DNA of 64,000 nucleotides from JANSWY01 sp965267245 (GTDB lineage Bacteria > Bacteroidota > Bacteroidia > Cytophagales > Cyclobacteriaceae). Positions 9,101 to 17,353 of the stretch are shown here, one piece after another. The DNA is taken from positions 2,666,001 through 2,730,000 of the forward strand of contig OZ253939.1 in assembly GCA_965267245.1 (NCBI GenBank), read 5' to 3'. Each line of letters opens with the position of its first letter. Position 1 is the stretch's first letter. The notes under the pieces are model-generated. The model was given only the letters and a program-made list of their open reading frames with translations. It had not been told where the DNA came from and did no database searches. Made by a program: the position numbers and the translations under genes.

Positions 9101-9649
9101 TTAAATTTTAGCCTTACTCAAATCAATCTGCCTGATTAACTCAATTATATCTAGCAAAATGATCAGTCTATTATCAGATTTAATGACTCCCTGAATACAA
9201 TCTTCATCTAGTGAAGTGTATTGTAGAACACTTGTCGATTCGTCAATTTGATCCTTCTCAATTGTAAGTGTTGCTGGAACATTGTGAACGAGAATGCCTA
9301 CTTTGAACTCATCGCTTTCAATCACTAGCGTGTAGTTATAGTATCCGTCATCCTTGTGATGGTCAGTTAATTGAAATTTCTGTTCCAGGTCCATAATCGC
9401 AATAATGGTCCCCCTAATATTCGCCACACCCTTGACGTATTCAGGTGTCTGAGGCATTTTTGCTATTCCCGGAGTAAGCACTATCTCTTTCACATGATCG
9501 ATTGGTAGCGCATATTCTTGCTGGCCAAGTTTGATAATAATGATTTGAAGTCTCTCAGAAGCTGAGGCTTGTTGGCTTTCCATTGAAGCCTGTGTCTTTA
9601 CTTCTTCTAATGTGAGTTCTTTTATCTGATTTTCCATTGAGTTAGTCAT
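9101..9649 (-). CDS. cheW: Chemotaxis coupling protein CheW
   Basis: A 182-residue single CheW domain. After about 30 residues of polar N-terminus it reads LQIIIIKLGQQEYALPIDHV, then EIVLTPGIAKMPQTPEYVKG and the hallmark ANIRGTIIAIMDLEQKF, followed by the second half of the fold (GILVHNVPATLTI, VIKSDNRLIILLDI). It links the chemoreceptor to CheA P5. It overlaps the end of the receptor gene by 8 bp and precedes cheY by 4 bp. The N-terminal extension is somewhat longer than in minimal CheW proteins. Confidence 0.95.
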   Translation of the reverse strand: MTNSMENQIKELTLEEVKTQASMESQQASASERLQIIIIKLGQQEYALPIDHVKEIVLTPGIAKMPQTPEYVKGVANIRGTIIAIMDLEQKFQLTDHHKDDGYYNYTLVIESDEFKVGILVHNVPATLTIEKDQIDESTSVLQYTSLDEDCIQGVIKSDNRLIILLDIIELIRQIDLSKAKI

Positions 9650-11549
9650 TTTTTACGGTGAATTTGCTTACTCCCATCAGCAATTGGTTTGCTATATCTG
9701 CAAGGTCCTTACTGGTTGCTGTTACTTCATCCATCCCTTGTCTCAGCTGTTTTGATGAAGAGGCTATTTGCTCGGTTCCTGAGGCAGTCTCTTCTGAGAC
9801 AACCACTATTTTCTCAACTGCCTTAACCGAGTCATTAATGAATGCCTCCTGACTACTTGCCCCTTTTGAAATTTCCTCTGATTTCTGAAGTGTTTGATTG
9901 GTTGTCTCATCAATAGTTACAAAAACCTCTTCTACCTCTTTACTCGCTTTATTTCCTGAAATAACACTGGACTCCATTCCTTTAATCGATTGGTCTGCAA
10001 GGCTAATGTCTTTTTGAACTTCCTTGATCACTTTCTCTATGTCCTGAGCGCTATTTCGAGAATCTTCGGCAAGTTTTCGTATTTCCTCTGCCACCACGGC
10101 AAACCCTCTGCCGGCATCACCAGCTCTCGCCGCTTCAATAGCTGCATTTAGTGCAAGAAGATTAGTTTGGGAGGCTATGTCTGTAATCACGTTGAGTGTC
10201 CTGGCAATTTCTTCAGATCGATCAGTAAGCTTATTGATCGCTTCAGAGGTGACTTCTGCAGATTTCTGAATTGCAGACATATTTTCTACCATTTCAACAA
10301 TCTTAGTAGAACCTTCTTTGGCCCCATTTGCTCCATTTTGAGCAGCATCATTGATAGTATCTGCCATACCTACTACTTCGTTAGCTGATTTTAAGACAGA
10401 ATTTAGCAGTTTCGATATTTCGTCAACTTGTTGTGCCTGGTCCTGGGCTCCTTCTGCCATTTGTTGAATAGCGGAGGACATTTCCCCGGTACTTCCCTTC
10501 ATTTCTTCACTTTTTGTTGTCATTTCTTCCGAAGAAGCCGCAACTAAATTAGCCAGTTCACCTATATTGGACATTAGACTATTCAGGTTGTCCACAGCAA
10601 TTGAGACAGAATCAGCCATTTCTTTAACATATCCTTCCGCTCTATCTGAGTGCAAAGATTTTGTCAAATCACCTTTTGAAATTGCTTCCAATACCTCTTT
10701 GACTTCAAGAATTGGGATTTTAATGCTAGAAATGTCAGTGGCAATTTTGATTACTTTTATCACCTGACCTTTATCATTCTTGATTGGTGTATATGAAGCG
10801 TTAATCCAAATGGCCTGCTTATCCTTTCTTATTCTCTTGAATTCACCTGACATAATTTGACCTGCAGCTAGATTGCTCCAAAACTGTTGGTAGTCCATAG
10901 AATTCGAATATTCCGCTTCACAGAATATTCTATGGTGCTGACCTATGAACTCACTATTGCTGGAATAACCAAGCGTATTAACAAAATTCTGGTTGGCGTC
11001 AATGATGGTGCCATCCGGGTAAAATTCAATGGAAGCCCAACCAGTATCAACAGCCGCTTTAATTGCATCAGATTGAATCCTTGCTTCAATCATATCAGTA
11101 ATATCGGTCGCGATTTTAATAACTTTAAACACCTCTCCAGACTGGTTAAGAACCGGAGTGTAGGCTGCATTCAACCATACTGGATCACCTGCTTTCGTAA
11201 ATCTTTGAAATTCACCAGAAAATTCCTTCCCATTGGCTAGTCGATTCCAGAATTGGTTATACTCGTTTGTTTTAATGTATTCTTTGTCACAAAATACTTT
11301 ATGATGGACACCCAATATCTCCTTTTCATTGTACCCCATTGTGTTCAAAAAATTATCATTCGCACCGATTATCGTACCATCAGGTTCAAACTCAATATAA
11401 GCCCAAGATGAATCGATAACTTTCTTTAGAGCCATTTCTTCCACATCGATTTTTCCAGTTGTCTTTGCACTTCCATTCCCATTTGAACCATTCTTTGTTG
11501 TTGATTCAGAAGTGGTTTTTTGATTTTTTACATTTGTTCCTAAAGCCAT
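9642..11549 (-). CDS. Soluble methyl-accepting chemotaxis protein with tandem PAS domains
   Basis: A 635-residue receptor without any membrane segment. A low-complexity Asn/Gly/Ser/Thr N-terminus (1-35) is followed by two closely similar PAS/PAC domains (about 45-152 and 166-273); both contain D/V-x-x-WA-x-IEF-x-PDGTII and end KVIKIATDI, so they arose by internal duplication. A HAMP-like stretch (about 280-335) leads into the signalling coiled coil with the highly conserved hairpin tip ASQTNLLALNAAIEAARAGD and RGFAVVAEEIRKLAE. It is encoded with cheW, cheA, cheR and cheB and should sense an intracellular cue such as redox or a small ligand; the PAS cofactor is unknown. It is 6 bp downstream of the ParA-like gene. 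Confidence 0.95.
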   Translation of the reverse strand: MALGTNVKNQKTTSESTTKNGSNGNGSAKTTGKIDVEEMALKKVIDSSWAYIEFEPDGTIIGANDNFLNTMGYNEKEILGVHHKVFCDKEYIKTNEYNQFWNRLANGKEFSGEFQRFTKAGDPVWLNAAYTPVLNQSGEVFKVIKIATDITDMIEARIQSDAIKAAVDTGWASIEFYPDGTIIDANQNFVNTLGYSSNSEFIGQHHRIFCEAEYSNSMDYQQFWSNLAAGQIMSGEFKRIRKDKQAIWINASYTPIKNDKGQVIKVIKIATDISSIKIPILEVKEVLEAISKGDLTKSLHSDRAEGYVKEMADSVSIAVDNLNSLMSNIGELANLVAASSEEMTTKSEEMKGSTGEMSSAIQQMAEGAQDQAQQVDEISKLLNSVLKSANEVVGMADTINDAAQNGANGAKEGSTKIVEMVENMSAIQKSAEVTSEAINKLTDRSEEIARTLNVITDIASQTNLLALNAAIEAARAGDAGRGFAVVAEEIRKLAEDSRNSAQDIEKVIKEVQKDISLADQSIKGMESSVISGNKASKEVEEVFVTIDETTNQTLQKSEEISKGASSQEAFINDSVKAVEKIVVVSEETASGTEQIASSSKQLRQGMDEVTATSKDLADIANQLLMGVSKFTVKND

Positions 11550-11555
11550 GATTAA

Positions 11556-12305
11556 TTATATTTTTGTAAATACTTTATTTTGTAGTTGTAGAATTTCTTT
11601 TGCAGCTGCCAAATAGTCTTTTGAGCCATTCGATTGCGGACAATAATCAAACACTGATTTCCCATGAGATGGCGATTCGGCTACTTTTACATTTATTCTT
11701 ATCTTATTTTTAAATAGGTAGAGTTCAAAATTGTCCTCTATATGTTGCAGCACTTCATTTGTAAGGTTTCTTCTCCAATCAATCATAACCGGAAGAACAC
11801 CCAATATTTCCAGGGGTATTTTGAATTGTTGTTTGATTAGTGATACAATTTGTACTACCTGATGAATACCCTCAATGCTTAAAGCGTCAGGCTGAAAAGG
11901 GATTAGCACCTGGTCTGAAGCTACCAACGCACTAACTACTAAAGGTGAATACGTTGGAGGACAATCGATTAAAATAAAATCAACTTCCTCTTCCAGATAA
12001 AAATCAAGGGCCTGCTTTACAGCATATCCATCAAGTTGTGGAAAGTTTAAAGTGTTATTTGTAGATCCACCCAACACTAAAACACCATCAATGAATTTGA
12101 CAGCTTCTTTAAAAAGCTGTTTGTTCATCAAAACTTCACTCAATGGATATTCAAACTGAACTCCCAAAGAATATGAAAGATTCGCCTGAGGGTCCAGGTC
12201 AATTAACAAAACACTGAACCCTTCAATAGACAAGGCCTTCCCAAGATTTATTGTGGACGTTGTTTTCCCAGTCCCTCCTTTACAATTAAAAAGTGTTATG
12301 GTCAT
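11556..12305 (-). CDS. ParA/Soj-type ATPase heading the chemotaxis operon
   Basis: A 249-residue deviant-Walker P-loop ATPase from the ATG at 12305; a longer frame would need TTG at 12329. It has the ParA signature NCKGGTGKTTSTINLG (K9 and K14), a Walker A' segment LLIDLDPQANLSYSLG and the Walker B region FILIDCPPTYSPLV. No ParB partner or parS-like site is visible. It is the first gene of the transcript, 6 bp before the soluble chemoreceptor. In Vibrio (ParC) and Rhodobacter (PpfA) such ATPases position chemoreceptor arrays; by analogy this one may place or segregate the cytoplasmic cluster. That role is inference from context; membership of the ParA family is clear. Confidence 0.92.
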   Translation of the reverse strand: MTITLFNCKGGTGKTTSTINLGKALSIEGFSVLLIDLDPQANLSYSLGVQFEYPLSEVLMNKQLFKEAVKFIDGVLVLGGSTNNTLNFPQLDGYAVKQALDFYLEEEVDFILIDCPPTYSPLVVSALVASDQVLIPFQPDALSIEGIHQVVQIVSLIKQQFKIPLEILGVLPVMIDWRRNLTNEVLQHIEDNFELYLFKNKIRINVKVAESPSHGKSVFDYCPQSNGSKDYLAAAKEILQLQNKVFTKI

Positions 12306-12452
12306 AGTAGATTCTTCATATCCGTGCAATTACGCCAGATTATCAACACAGTTCTTATTTCCTATTTCTGTGCTTCAACCACTACCATACTTAGGTTCTA
12401 TGAGATGCCGAATGTGGACATTTCGAGCACCTTTCATGAAATATAAAGAATA

Positions 12453-12483
12453 TTTAGCGAATTCGCTAAACTATTTAGCTAAA
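12453..12483. promoter_or_regulatory. Paired palindromic operators between chemotaxis operon and HTH gene
   Basis: The 392-bp gap from 12306 to 12697 separates the divergent ParA-led operon and an HTH gene. It contains a perfect 18-bp palindrome, TTTAGCGAATTCGCTAAA, at 12453-12470, followed at 12474-12483 by TTTAGCTAAA, a perfect 10-bp palindrome using the same TTTAGC half-site. Centres are 17 bp apart. The arrangement fits two operator sites for a dimeric regulator controlling one or both directions; the adjacent HTH protein is an obvious but unproven candidate. I see nothing else clear in the gap. Confidence 0.55.
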
Positions 12484-12697
12484 ATGTATTTTTTACACTG
12501 AAGATAAATGATTGCCTAGATTTTCAGTATAATTGAGGTAATCAGCTTAGGTGTTTTGCTCACTTCTCTAAGAATAACTGTGATTATCAACATCCTATAT
12601 ATTCCAAAAAACCAATCATTCAATCAGGATTTGGAATAAAAAATGAATATCAGCAGGGGAAACGGTAGTTGTATTTTTATTGGTAAAGTAATGGGTT

Positions 12698-13168
12698 ATG
12701 AAAAAAGCAACTGTCAACCAACTTCATAAGATGTTGGTTAAAAATCTATCTCTATTCATAGAAAGTAAGAATATCTCAATAAGAGAATTTGAGCAATCTG
12801 TAGGTTGGTCAAATGGATATTTTGGCAAAATCAATGCCGGTGATATCTCCTTTTCAACAATGAAATTAATAGCCGTATTTGCTCAATATCCTGAGTTGAA
12901 TATCCACTGGTTATTTACAGGAAAAGGTTATATGAAGTATGATTTAAGAAATGTTTCCCCAATTGATATCACTGATGTTGGAAGTATCAGAACCAATCTT
13001 GAGTTGTTAGAAAATCCTGAAAATAACTCCAAAGCCGTAGGTGACTTGAAAATTCAGGTGCATAAGTTATTAGCAGAATTAGAAAACCTGAGGGAATACG
13101 TTACTTACATGCATGAAGAGCATCAAACCTTCATTGACCAATTACGAAGCTTTCCAAAGAACCCATAA
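12698..13168 (+). CDS. XRE-like helix-turn-helix protein with C-terminal coiled coil
   Basis: A 156-residue protein. The N-terminal half (about 8-75) is a helix-turn-helix fold of the kind common in Bacteroidota: RNLSLF-like helix, SIREFEQSVGWSNGYFGKI as the HTH core, then the conserved turn NIHWLFTGKGYM. The C-terminal part (about 110-150) is heptad-rich (HKLLAELENLREYV) and probably dimerises. It is divergent from the ParA/chemotaxis operon, and the shared gap holds palindromic sites at 12453-12483, so local or auto-regulation is plausible. No ligand domain is recognised. Confidence 0.8.
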   Translation: MKKATVNQLHKMLVKNLSLFIESKNISIREFEQSVGWSNGYFGKINAGDISFSTMKLIAVFAQYPELNIHWLFTGKGYMKYDLRNVSPIDITDVGSIRTNLELLENPENNSKAVGDLKIQVHKLLAELENLREYVTYMHEEHQTFIDQLRSFPKNP

Positions 13169-13320
13169 ATTGTAATTAACTTTCTTTTTTTGAAGAATTT
13201 TTAGTTACGATTTTATCCTACTCTTTTAAAAAGAGACAAAAAATCAGATTTAACATCATTGCCAAGCTTCATGGCTACAAAATCACCTAGATTTTGAAAC
13301 TCCGAAGATGAAGCTACGTT

Positions 13321-13456
13321 GGCATTCAGGTTGCTGACGATGGCAAAGGAATTGATCAGTCCAGTTTTCCCACATCGTGGAGCCCTTATTCAATCTGATT
13401 CAGGAAAAGGAACACAGGTACGGATTATGCTTCCTTTATTTAAGAGTGCCGTTTAA
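13321..13456 (+). pseudogene. Histidine-kinase ATPase-domain remnant
   Basis: Two pieces of a HATPase_c domain survive in different frames. Frame one reads GIQVADDGKGIDQS (from about 13321), a G1 box. A second frame reads GALIQSDSGKGTQVRIMLPLF and ends with a stop at 13454-13456, the usual C-terminus of a sensor kinase. The F- and G2-boxes that should lie between (about 35 codons) are missing, so a deletion and frame change have occurred near 13365. No HisKA or sensor part is recognisable upstream (13169-13320). It abuts the convergent thioesterase gene. A decayed kinase tail is the most economical reading. Confidence 0.7.
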
Positions 13457-13891
13457 TCAATCAACAGCATCATAGCGCTGCAATGCTTCTCTTACCCAGT
13501 CAGGTATAGCTATTATTTTGCGTGCCTTCATATCGAACATGATTTGGGTAGTAGTCCCAGAAGCATGCACCACCATTTGATCTCCTTCGCCAGCGGTAAT
13601 TACATAATCCAAAACAAAACTCTTGTTTCCTAATTTTGATGTTCTAATCCGAACGTGTACATTCTTTGCACTTAATAGTAATTCTTTGTGAAAATCAGCC
13701 GTAACATTGGCTATCAGGAACATGTTGTTTTTCCAATCCCAGCCAGGACAGGCAGTTGGCATATACAAACTCCTTCCAATCTCAAAATAAGTTACAAAAA
13801 CAGCATTATTCACGTGACCAAGTGGGTCTAAATCCTGCCACCTCATCTGTAATGGAAGACTATAATTGAATTTTGATAAATCGACACTCAT
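13457..13891 (-). CDS. Acyl-CoA thioesterase, 4HBT/YbgC-type hotdog fold
   Basis: A 144-residue single hotdog domain. The N-terminal motif MRWQDLDPLGHVNNAVFVTYFE is the 4-hydroxybenzoyl-CoA thioesterase/YbgC signature, with the catalytic Asp in QDLDPLGHVN. The rest shows the long hotdog helix and strands HVRIRTSKLGNKSFVLDYVI. It should hydrolyse acyl-CoA or acyl-ACP thioesters in the cytoplasm; the chain-length preference cannot be read. It is a separate gene, convergent with the kinase remnant. Confidence 0.87.
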   Translation of the reverse strand: MSVDLSKFNYSLPLQMRWQDLDPLGHVNNAVFVTYFEIGRSLYMPTACPGWDWKNNMFLIANVTADFHKELLLSAKNVHVRIRTSKLGNKSFVLDYVITAGEGDQMVVHASGTTTQIMFDMKARKIIAIPDWVREALQRYDAVD

Positions 13892-13960
13892 TGCGCCAAA
13901 GATATGTCAATTGTCAAAATATTAGTTCTATGATTCCAGGGTAATTATTACAAACTAAGA

Positions 13961-14200
13961 TTAGTTATACCGTACCCTTGTTAAAAAGTTAATTACCAAA
14001 TCGTTATAGGTATCACGAGACTTCCCAACGACTTGTCTAGTCTGAATGGATACATTTATTCCGTTAAGAAACGACTTCATTTCAGAAACCTGATCATCCA
14101 TTTCACAGGCATGGACTTTGGTTTTTTGGAGAATGGCTAATTCAAGTTTGAGCTCTTTGATCTCACGAGACAATTCAAAAAGTGATTTTAGAAATTTCAT
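13961..14200 (-). CDS. Small coiled-coil protein, function unknown
   Basis: A 79-residue protein from the ATG at 14200; a longer frame would need TTG at 14251. It begins MKFLKSLFELSREIKELKLE and is helical with heptad character in the first half, then polar. It contains one Cys (HACEMDD). No family is recognised. It lies 104 bp downstream of the phospholipase D-type gene on the same strand and might share its transcript. The composition looks coding, but expression is unproven. Confidence 0.5.
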   Translation of the reverse strand: MKFLKSLFELSREIKELKLELAILQKTKVHACEMDDQVSEMKSFLNGINVSIQTRQVVGKSRDTYNDLVINFLTRVRYN

Positions 14201-14304
14201 AAGCGAGTTGGTTTCAAAGCGGGTTGAATAAAATACATTTATAATATACAACGGAATTAGCTAAGTCTCAATTAATTCTCCAGATAAACCGCCTGAATAA
14301 TATC

Positions 14305-15468
14305 TTAATCCAGGAAATTTCTTCGCTCCCTTGATGTAAAAACACTCAGCAACCTTATGGAATGTACATATACCCTGTAATAAAACCGCCACCTCATCCT
14401 GTTGAACCAGGAAGCCTCCAGATACTGAGTGGGTTCTACTTCCACACACTCTTTTTCAATAATTTCATTTAATCTTTTAGCAAAACCGGCAGCAAATTCC
14501 TTGTCTCTTACAGCGACATTAAGTTCTGTACTTAATAAATCGCTCAGATCATTCAGATTATAAGAACCAATAGTTGCCCATTCATCATCAATCACAGCCA
14601 CCTTCGCATGGAGAATTGTAGATTCGTATTCAAATATTTTAATCTGATGTTTGAGTAACCTGGAGTAGAAATGCTTTACAGCCATTTCATATAAATGTGT
14701 ATCTGAAAGCGCTGGAAGAACCAACCTTACCTCCACTCCCTTCCTTGCTGCTTTAAACAATAGTTGAAGTAATTTATACCGTGGAATAAAATAGGCTGCC
14801 ACAATTGTGATAGATCGTTTGGCAGTATAGATGTTTTCATAATAACTCCGACGAATATGCATTTTTCGCCTCAGGATATCATTTTGGTGAATAGCTACAC
14901 CTCCTCCTTCAATATTTTTCTTTCTGCTCGAAGAGAAACTTATTGTCTTATTGAGTATATCATCAGCAAAACTTTTCAGCTCATAACAAACTGGGCCCTC
15001 AAGTAAGATGGCAAAATCCAACCAAGGTCGTAAATGTTTTGTACCATGGTATTCATCAGCCACATTGATTCCACCGATCAAAGCCTTTCTATTATCAACC
15101 AATAAAAACTTGTGATGTAGTCTTCTACCCATCATGAAGGGTACATGAAAGTTGATAGGTGAAAAGATCATGAATCTTATGCCGTGAGCCTTAAACCGAT
15201 CAATGAAGTCCCTGGAAATATTTTTTGATCCATATCCATCTACAACAATACTAATATCAACTCCCCGATCAGCAGCATCTAAGAATATCTGCTGAACCCG
15301 TAGACCTATCAAATCGTCCTCAAACCGATATAGTTGAAAATGAATAGAATTCTCTGCCTGTGAGATCAAGTCAATGAGCTTACCAAAATAAACCTGCCCG
15401 CCATCCAGCCATTCATAGTGATTCGTTTCTTCAGAAACCTCAATTGGATCATCCTTTGTGGAAAGCAT
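14305..15468 (-). CDS. Cardiolipin synthase-like phospholipase D family protein
   Basis: A 387-residue protein with two HKD motifs: H118/K120/D125 in HHKFLLVDNRKALIGG and H287/K289/D294 in LHAKVAVIDDEWATIGSYN. This is the ClsA/ClsB catalytic arrangement that transfers phosphatidyl groups to make cardiolipin. Unlike many Cls enzymes it has no N-terminal transmembrane pair and starts directly with the PLD fold; a basic/aromatic C-terminus (SWFNRMRWRFYYRVYV) may associate with the membrane. This resembles the shorter ClsB-type layout. A phosphodiesterase on other substrates is possible. It is divergent from the M42 peptidase gene. Confidence 0.85.
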   Translation of the reverse strand: MLSTKDDPIEVSEETNHYEWLDGGQVYFGKLIDLISQAENSIHFQLYRFEDDLIGLRVQQIFLDAADRGVDISIVVDGYGSKNISRDFIDRFKAHGIRFMIFSPINFHVPFMMGRRLHHKFLLVDNRKALIGGINVADEYHGTKHLRPWLDFAILLEGPVCYELKSFADDILNKTISFSSSRKKNIEGGGVAIHQNDILRRKMHIRRSYYENIYTAKRSITIVAAYFIPRYKLLQLLFKAARKGVEVRLVLPALSDTHLYEMAVKHFYSRLLKHQIKIFEYESTILHAKVAVIDDEWATIGSYNLNDLSDLLSTELNVAVRDKEFAAGFAKRLNEIIEKECVEVEPTQYLEASWFNRMRWRFYYRVYVHSIRLLSVFTSRERRNFLD

Positions 15469-15621
15469 TAGCCGATGTTTTTACTGATTTTAATTCCTCT
15501 CATAATTTAAACGATTCGAAGTAGGAAAAGATGAATTTTCACAGATCAGATTGTTTTGATAATTTTCAAACCATGATTTCAATTGAAAGGTTAATTTAGC
15601 AATTGGAAAACGAAAAAAGGA

Positions 15622-16674
15622 ATGAGTGGATTGAATATAGACTTGCTAAAACAGATTTGTGAAACACCTGGTGCTCCCGGTTTTGAAAAACCAATACGCG
15701 ACTTTATCATTAAAACCGTAACCCCACTGGTCGATGAAGTTGAGGTGGACAATATGGGAAATGTATTTGCGATCAAGAAGGGAAAAAAAGACAATAACCA
15801 ACGTGTAATGATCGCAGCTCACATGGATGAGATTGGGTTCATTGTGACTCATATTGATGACAATGGTTTTGTGAGATTTCACACTTTAGGTGGATTTGAT
15901 CCGAAAACACTCACGGCACAACGTGTGATCATACATGGCAAGAAAGACGTCATTGGCGTGATGGGTAGCAAGCCAATTCATGTGATGACTCCTGAAGAAC
16001 GGACCAAAAACCCTAAAACCACTGATTACTTTATTGACCTTGGATTACCAAAAGAAGAAGTTGAAAAACTGGTAAAAATTGGTGACCCCATTACACGTGA
16101 GAGAGACCTAATTGAGATGGGAAATTGTGTGAATAGCAAGTCCATCGACAATAGAATCTCCGTTTTTATACTTATCGAAGCTTTGAGAAATCTCGGTGAT
16201 GCTCCTTATGATGTTTATGGTGTATTCACTGTTCAGGAAGAAGTTGGAATTAGGGGAGCCAATGTAGCAGCTCACAATATCAACCCAGATTTCGGAATAG
16301 CATTGGACACTACCATTGCATTTGATCTTCCGGGCGCCCAACCTCACGAACAGGTAACTCAACTCGGTGGCGGGACTGCTATCAAGATCATGGATGCCAT
16401 GACCATCGCAGATTACCGCATGGTAGATTACCTGAAAGAAATCGCTCATAAAAACAAGATCAAGTGGCAACCTGAAATACTTACCGCAGGAGGTACTGAT
16501 ACCGCAGGAATACAAAGAATGGGTAAAAAAGGAGCTATTTCAGGTGCTATTTCAATCCCAACGAGACATCTGCACCAGGTGATTGAAATGGCGCACAAAG
16601 AAGACATACAGGCATCCATTAATTTGCTGGTGAAAAGTTTAGAAAACATTGATCAACATGACTGGACACACTGA
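15622..16674 (+). CDS. M42-family metallo-aminopeptidase
   Basis: A 350-residue protein of the glutamyl/deblocking aminopeptidase (PepA/FrvX/CelM) family. Metal and catalytic residues are visible: H67 in AAHMDEIGF, bridging D176 in KSIDNR, catalytic E206 with E207 in TVQEEVGIRG, D229 in ALDTT and H318 in PTRHLHQV. The insert between the two halves is the usual dodecamer-forming beta-barrel domain. It trims N-terminal residues from peptides in the cytoplasm. It is followed by an overlapping PLD-type gene, which suggests co-transcription without telling a shared role. Confidence 0.94.
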   Translation: MSGLNIDLLKQICETPGAPGFEKPIRDFIIKTVTPLVDEVEVDNMGNVFAIKKGKKDNNQRVMIAAHMDEIGFIVTHIDDNGFVRFHTLGGFDPKTLTAQRVIIHGKKDVIGVMGSKPIHVMTPEERTKNPKTTDYFIDLGLPKEEVEKLVKIGDPITRERDLIEMGNCVNSKSIDNRISVFILIEALRNLGDAPYDVYGVFTVQEEVGIRGANVAAHNINPDFGIALDTTIAFDLPGAQPHEQVTQLGGGTAIKIMDAMTIADYRMVDYLKEIAHKNKIKWQPEILTAGGTDTAGIQRMGKKGAISGAISIPTRHLHQVIEMAHKEDIQASINLLVKSLENIDQHDWTH

Positions 16675-17353
16675 TCATTTTGACTTGCTAATCAAGGAGC
16701 TGGAAGAAAGTCTGGAAGACGGGTTCTTGTCGCGACGAGAAAAAAAGTCATTGCGAGAATTGCTTGGCACAACATACTTAAACGACCAGCAACTTGGTCA
16801 GCTGCGAAAAAAAGTATTTGATCTGGCCACTGCAAAAGCGGATGCATCCAATTTCAGGGTGATCATTGAATGGATTGAAAAGACACTTCACACCATAGGA
16901 AATCATCGGCAATTCAATAACAGTGTGCTTTTCAGTCCGGGAACAGATTGCCGAAATGCCATTATTGATCAGATCGAACAGGCAAATAAATACCTCAAAA
17001 TATGTGTTTTCACCATCAGTGACAACCATATCAGCAATACTTTATTAAGGGCTCACAACAATGGGTTGAACATTCAGATCCTTACTGATAATGACAAATC
17101 GTTTGACAGAGGATCCGACATTTACAAGTTTGACAAGGCTGGCATGCAGGTAAAAATGGATACCACATCCAATCACATGCACCACAAATTCATGGTTGTG
17201 GATGGACGATTGGTATTAACTGGTAGTTACAACTGGACCAGAAGTGCTGCAGATTATAATCATGAAAATATCTTGATTACAGCTGAGAGTCAAGTGATCA
17301 AATCCTACGAAAAGGAGTTTGATAAATTATGGCTAGAAATGGCTCCTTACTGA
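16658..17353 (+). CDS. Single-HKD phospholipase D-like protein
   Basis: Start is taken at ATG 16658 (231 residues); a TTG three codons earlier is possible. The first ~80 residues are helical and charged with no recognised family. The C-terminal PLD domain has one HKD motif (H175/K177/D182 in HMHHKFMVVDGRLVLTGSYNWT) and the FSPGTDCRNAIIDQIEQA opening seen in Nuc-type and mitochondrial PLD proteins, which act as dimers using one motif from each subunit. It may be a nuclease or phosphodiesterase. It overlaps the end of the M42 gene by 17 bp. Confidence 0.82.
   Translation: MTGHTDHFDLLIKELEESLEDGFLSRREKKSLRELLGTTYLNDQQLGQLRKKVFDLATAKADASNFRVIIEWIEKTLHTIGNHRQFNNSVLFSPGTDCRNAIIDQIEQANKYLKICVFTISDNHISNTLLRAHNNGLNIQILTDNDKSFDRGSDIYKFDKAGMQVKMDTTSNHMHHKFMVVDGRLVLTGSYNWTRSAADYNHENILITAESQVIKSYEKEFDKLWLEMAPY

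Noticed and set aside
13213..13345. Minus-strand open stretch ending SDFLSLFKRVG
   Set aside because: A roughly 40-codon segment looks fluent, but it has no start or family match and overlaps the kinase remnant on the other strand.
14261..14449. Small minus-strand frame inside the end of the PLD-type gene
   Set aside because: It overlaps the conserved C-terminus of the cardiolipin-synthase-like protein in another frame and resembles no protein.
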